64,000 bases of DNA from Hyphomonas sp. Its GTDB lineage: Bacteria > Pseudomonadota > Alphaproteobacteria > Caulobacterales > Hyphomonadaceae. Shown here piece after piece: positions 62,752-64,000 of the stretch. The notes under the pieces are model-generated. The model did no database searches. It was not told the origin of the DNA and saw nothing but the letters and a program-made list of their open reading frames with translations. Every line of letters starts with the position of its first letter. The stretch's first letter is position 1. The stretch is taken from positions 299,065-363,064 of the forward strand of contig NZ_JAGYJH010000004.1 of assembly GCF_018402285.1 (NCBI RefSeq), written 5' to 3'. The translations under genes and the position numbers were made by a program.

Positions 62752-63296
62752 TTCCATCCAGCCATATAGTCGCTAGCAAAGCCGCGCTGATCGTGTTGCT
62801 CAGCGGGCTTAGCGCTTGCCAGACGACCTCCCCGGCGGAGCAAGCAGATACGCCTGCGCACATGGCCGCCGCGCCCGGCGAGATGACCGGTGAGGGCTGG
62901 TACTATCCTCCAATTTCCAGCGAGGAGACGCCGGATATACGATTTGGCAAGATGGCCGGCATTGGTCCGGAAGAACGGCAGTTCTTTACCGACCAAGTGA
63001 ACCTCACCGCCAGCACGCCCGGCCGGACGTTTCCAATCGTGGCACAAGCGGTCGGCGAAAACCGGGAAACGCTTGTGTTTCTCTATCTCGACGCCGAAGG
63101 GCCGATGACGCCCTATCTGGCGCGCGCCATCCTTGCGCGTCTGACCTCGGTGATGCGCTCTGCGCCTGCCATTGCAGAAATGGGGCTCAGCAGCGAATTC
63201 GATATTTACAACACGGCCGCTGTGCTCGGTTTCGCGCAAATCATTATTACAGATGGCCGCGATTTCTCCCACCAGGCCAAACTTCGGGAGAGCTGA
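62748..63296 (+). CDS. Lipoprotein of unknown function
   Basis: A 182-aa protein from ATG 62748, sharing ATGA with the previous stop and preceded by AAAAAGGAGA. The signal ends in a lipobox (LSGLSAC). The mature part contains RTFPIVAQAVGENRETLVFLYLDAEGPMTPYLARAILARL and a C-terminal AVLGFAQIIITDGRDFSHQAKL (regions around residues 95-135 and 155-180), suggesting a compact alpha/beta domain. No named family is recognised. Its place in the operon suggests an accessory or cell-envelope role alongside the pump. Confidence 0.72.
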   Translation: MIPSSHIVASKAALIVLLSGLSACQTTSPAEQADTPAHMAAAPGEMTGEGWYYPPISSEETPDIRFGKMAGIGPEERQFFTDQVNLTASTPGRTFPIVAQAVGENRETLVFLYLDAEGPMTPYLARAILARLTSVMRSAPAIAEMGLSSEFDIYNTAAVLGFAQIIITDGRDFSHQAKLRES

Positions 63297-63442
63297 GCAC
63301 AGGGTTGGCAACGTTTCGCAACAACACGTTGCCGGACCGGCAAAGCCCGGCAACGAGCCTGGGATAAAGAGACCCTCCCGCCACGCCGATGCCAAGGCCG
63401 GGCACGCCTTGCCAACAGGGTGCAACATTGAGGAGCAGATCC
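63297..63442. other. Intergenic region rich in inverted repeats
   Basis: Two perfect 8-bp pairs: GTTGGCAA (63304-63311) with TTGCCAAC (63409-63416), enclosing GTTGCCGG (63328-63335) with CCGGCAAC (63347-63354). Competing pairings such as GGCAACG with CGTTGCC exist. No T-run follows. It may be a structured leader of the last gene or the end of the RND transcript. Confidence 0.5.
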
Positions 63443-64000
63443 ATGAAAATCACCAACCGCCTCGTACTTTCGATTGCGGCCTTCGCGACCCTTTCAAGCT
63501 TTGCCGTGGGCGCTCCCGCTGAGGCTCAGAATGAGCAGCAGCGCGAAGAACGTCGCGAAGCCCGACGCAATGCAGACCCCGTCAGCCGTTCGGGTGAAGT
63601 AACCACGCCTCGAGGCGAATTCTCCCGCAGGATCGAAGCGGATATCGACGCGGAGGGCGAGCGCGCATACCGTTCCCGTACAGTGACCGGCCCGGAAGGG
63701 CAGACAGCGGGCGTCCTGGGCGAAATCACACGCACGGAAAATGGCACAAACACATCGCAAGTCTTCACCGACAGGGAGGGCGACACGGCCGGGCGGTCTT
63801 TGTCGCGCTCAGTCGGAGATGATTCCTTCACGCGCCAGCGCGAGGCTTATACCCGCTCGGGCGAAACAGCGTCCGCCAGTGACACGATCGAACGCACCGA
63901 GGACGGCGCAACGCGGTCGAGTGCATTTGAGACAAGCACCGGTCGCGGCGGCGCTGTCGATTCTGAAGTTGCCCGATCCGAAGACGGCGGCAGTTTCAGC
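63443..64000 (+). CDS. Secreted repetitive Ser/Thr/Arg/Gly-rich protein (cut by window end)
   Basis: From ATG 63443, after AGGAGCAG; 186 codons are visible and no stop is reached. The signal peptide (LVLSIAAFATLSSFAVGAPAEA) is followed by an Arg/Glu-rich segment and then degenerate repeats built on alternating charged/Thr-Gly stretches: GEVTTPRGEFSRRIEA, YRSRTVTGPEGQTAGVLGEITR, TNTSQVFTDREGDTAGRSLSRS, RTEDGATRSSAFETSTGRGG. Such repeats suggest a beta-rich secreted or surface protein. The family is unknown and the C-terminus cannot be judged. Confidence 0.75.
   Translation, partial: MKITNRLVLSIAAFATLSSFAVGAPAEAQNEQQREERREARRNADPVSRSGEVTTPRGEFSRRIEADIDAEGERAYRSRTVTGPEGQTAGVLGEITRTENGTNTSQVFTDREGDTAGRSLSRSVGDDSFTRQREAYTRSGETASASDTIERTEDGATRSSAFETSTGRGGAVDSEVARSEDGGSFS

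Noticed and set aside
1..64000. CRISPR arrays, insertion sequences, prophage genes
   Set aside because: No regularly spaced repeats, transposase or phage structural genes were seen. The 13-bp and 12-bp-period repeats are too few and too short for a CRISPR array.

Overview
The window is GC-rich, almost wall-to-wall coding, chromosomal DNA of an alphaproteobacterium. The xseB-ispA-dxs order, a DUF3126 protein, the valine-catabolic mmsA/mmsB block and several DUF families common in Caulobacterales/Hyphomonadaceae point that way; the family-level assignment is inference. There is no CRISPR array, rRNA, intact insertion sequence or integrase. One tRNA gene (Thr, anticodon UGU) is present.

Layout. 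1-5.4 kb: a truncated nitroreductase gene diverges from a TetR-regulated RND pump operon (regulator, periplasmic adaptor, inner-membrane permease) with a perfect palindromic operator at 365-385. 5.5-20 kb: housekeeping genes, namely serine acetyltransferase, DUF3126, TsaC/Sua5, a cytochrome b561-YceI fusion next to a YceI lipoprotein, an acyl-CoA dehydrogenase, an RluF-type pseudouridine synthase, an MBL-fold hydrolase, signal peptidase I, a histidine phosphatase, xseB-ispA-dxs and a lipoprotein. 20-26.9 kb: acyl-CoA synthetase, aldo/keto reductase, DUF938 methyltransferase, a decayed GFA-family gene, metG and a DUF418 membrane protein. 27-33.4 kb: tRNA-Thr, then a valine/branched-chain catabolic operon (mmsA, crotonase, mmsB, TIGR03084 protein, crotonase) ending at a strong hairpin terminator, facing a CaiB/BaiF CoA-transferase. 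33.5-36.4 kb: a coiled-coil/helix-hairpin-helix protein and an OmpA-domain membrane protein.

36.9-50 kb, the centrepiece: a minus-strand operon for a PUFA-synthase-like (Pfa-type) secondary-lipid synthase. The order is PfaD enoyl reductase, KS-AT, two ACPs, a stand-alone KR, KS-CLF-AT, and a protein with four hot-dog (DH) units. The KS-CLF-AT arrangement resembles the thraustochytrid subunit B more than the usual bacterial PfaB/PfaC split. No phosphopantetheinyl transferase gene is visible. The operon ends in an AT-richer junction (about 50.0-50.6 kb) that carries a broken gene remnant.

50.6-64 kb: a sulfatase gene with a frame break, two small lipoproteins (one EF-hand, one DUF6491), an OmpR/EnvZ-type two-component system, a secreted EF-hand protein, a second RND pump whose outer-membrane factor and adaptor are read as one polypeptide, two small lipoproteins and a repetitive secreted protein cut by the window end.

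Caution on reading frames. Four breaks (the KS-AT/ACP linker, two in the AT/DH linker, the sulfatase) and the unusual outer-membrane-factor/adaptor fusion would all be resolved by adding one base, each in or near a G/C run. That shared polarity makes homopolymer undercalling in the assembly a serious alternative to real biology. It should be settled with reads before any split or fusion is believed.
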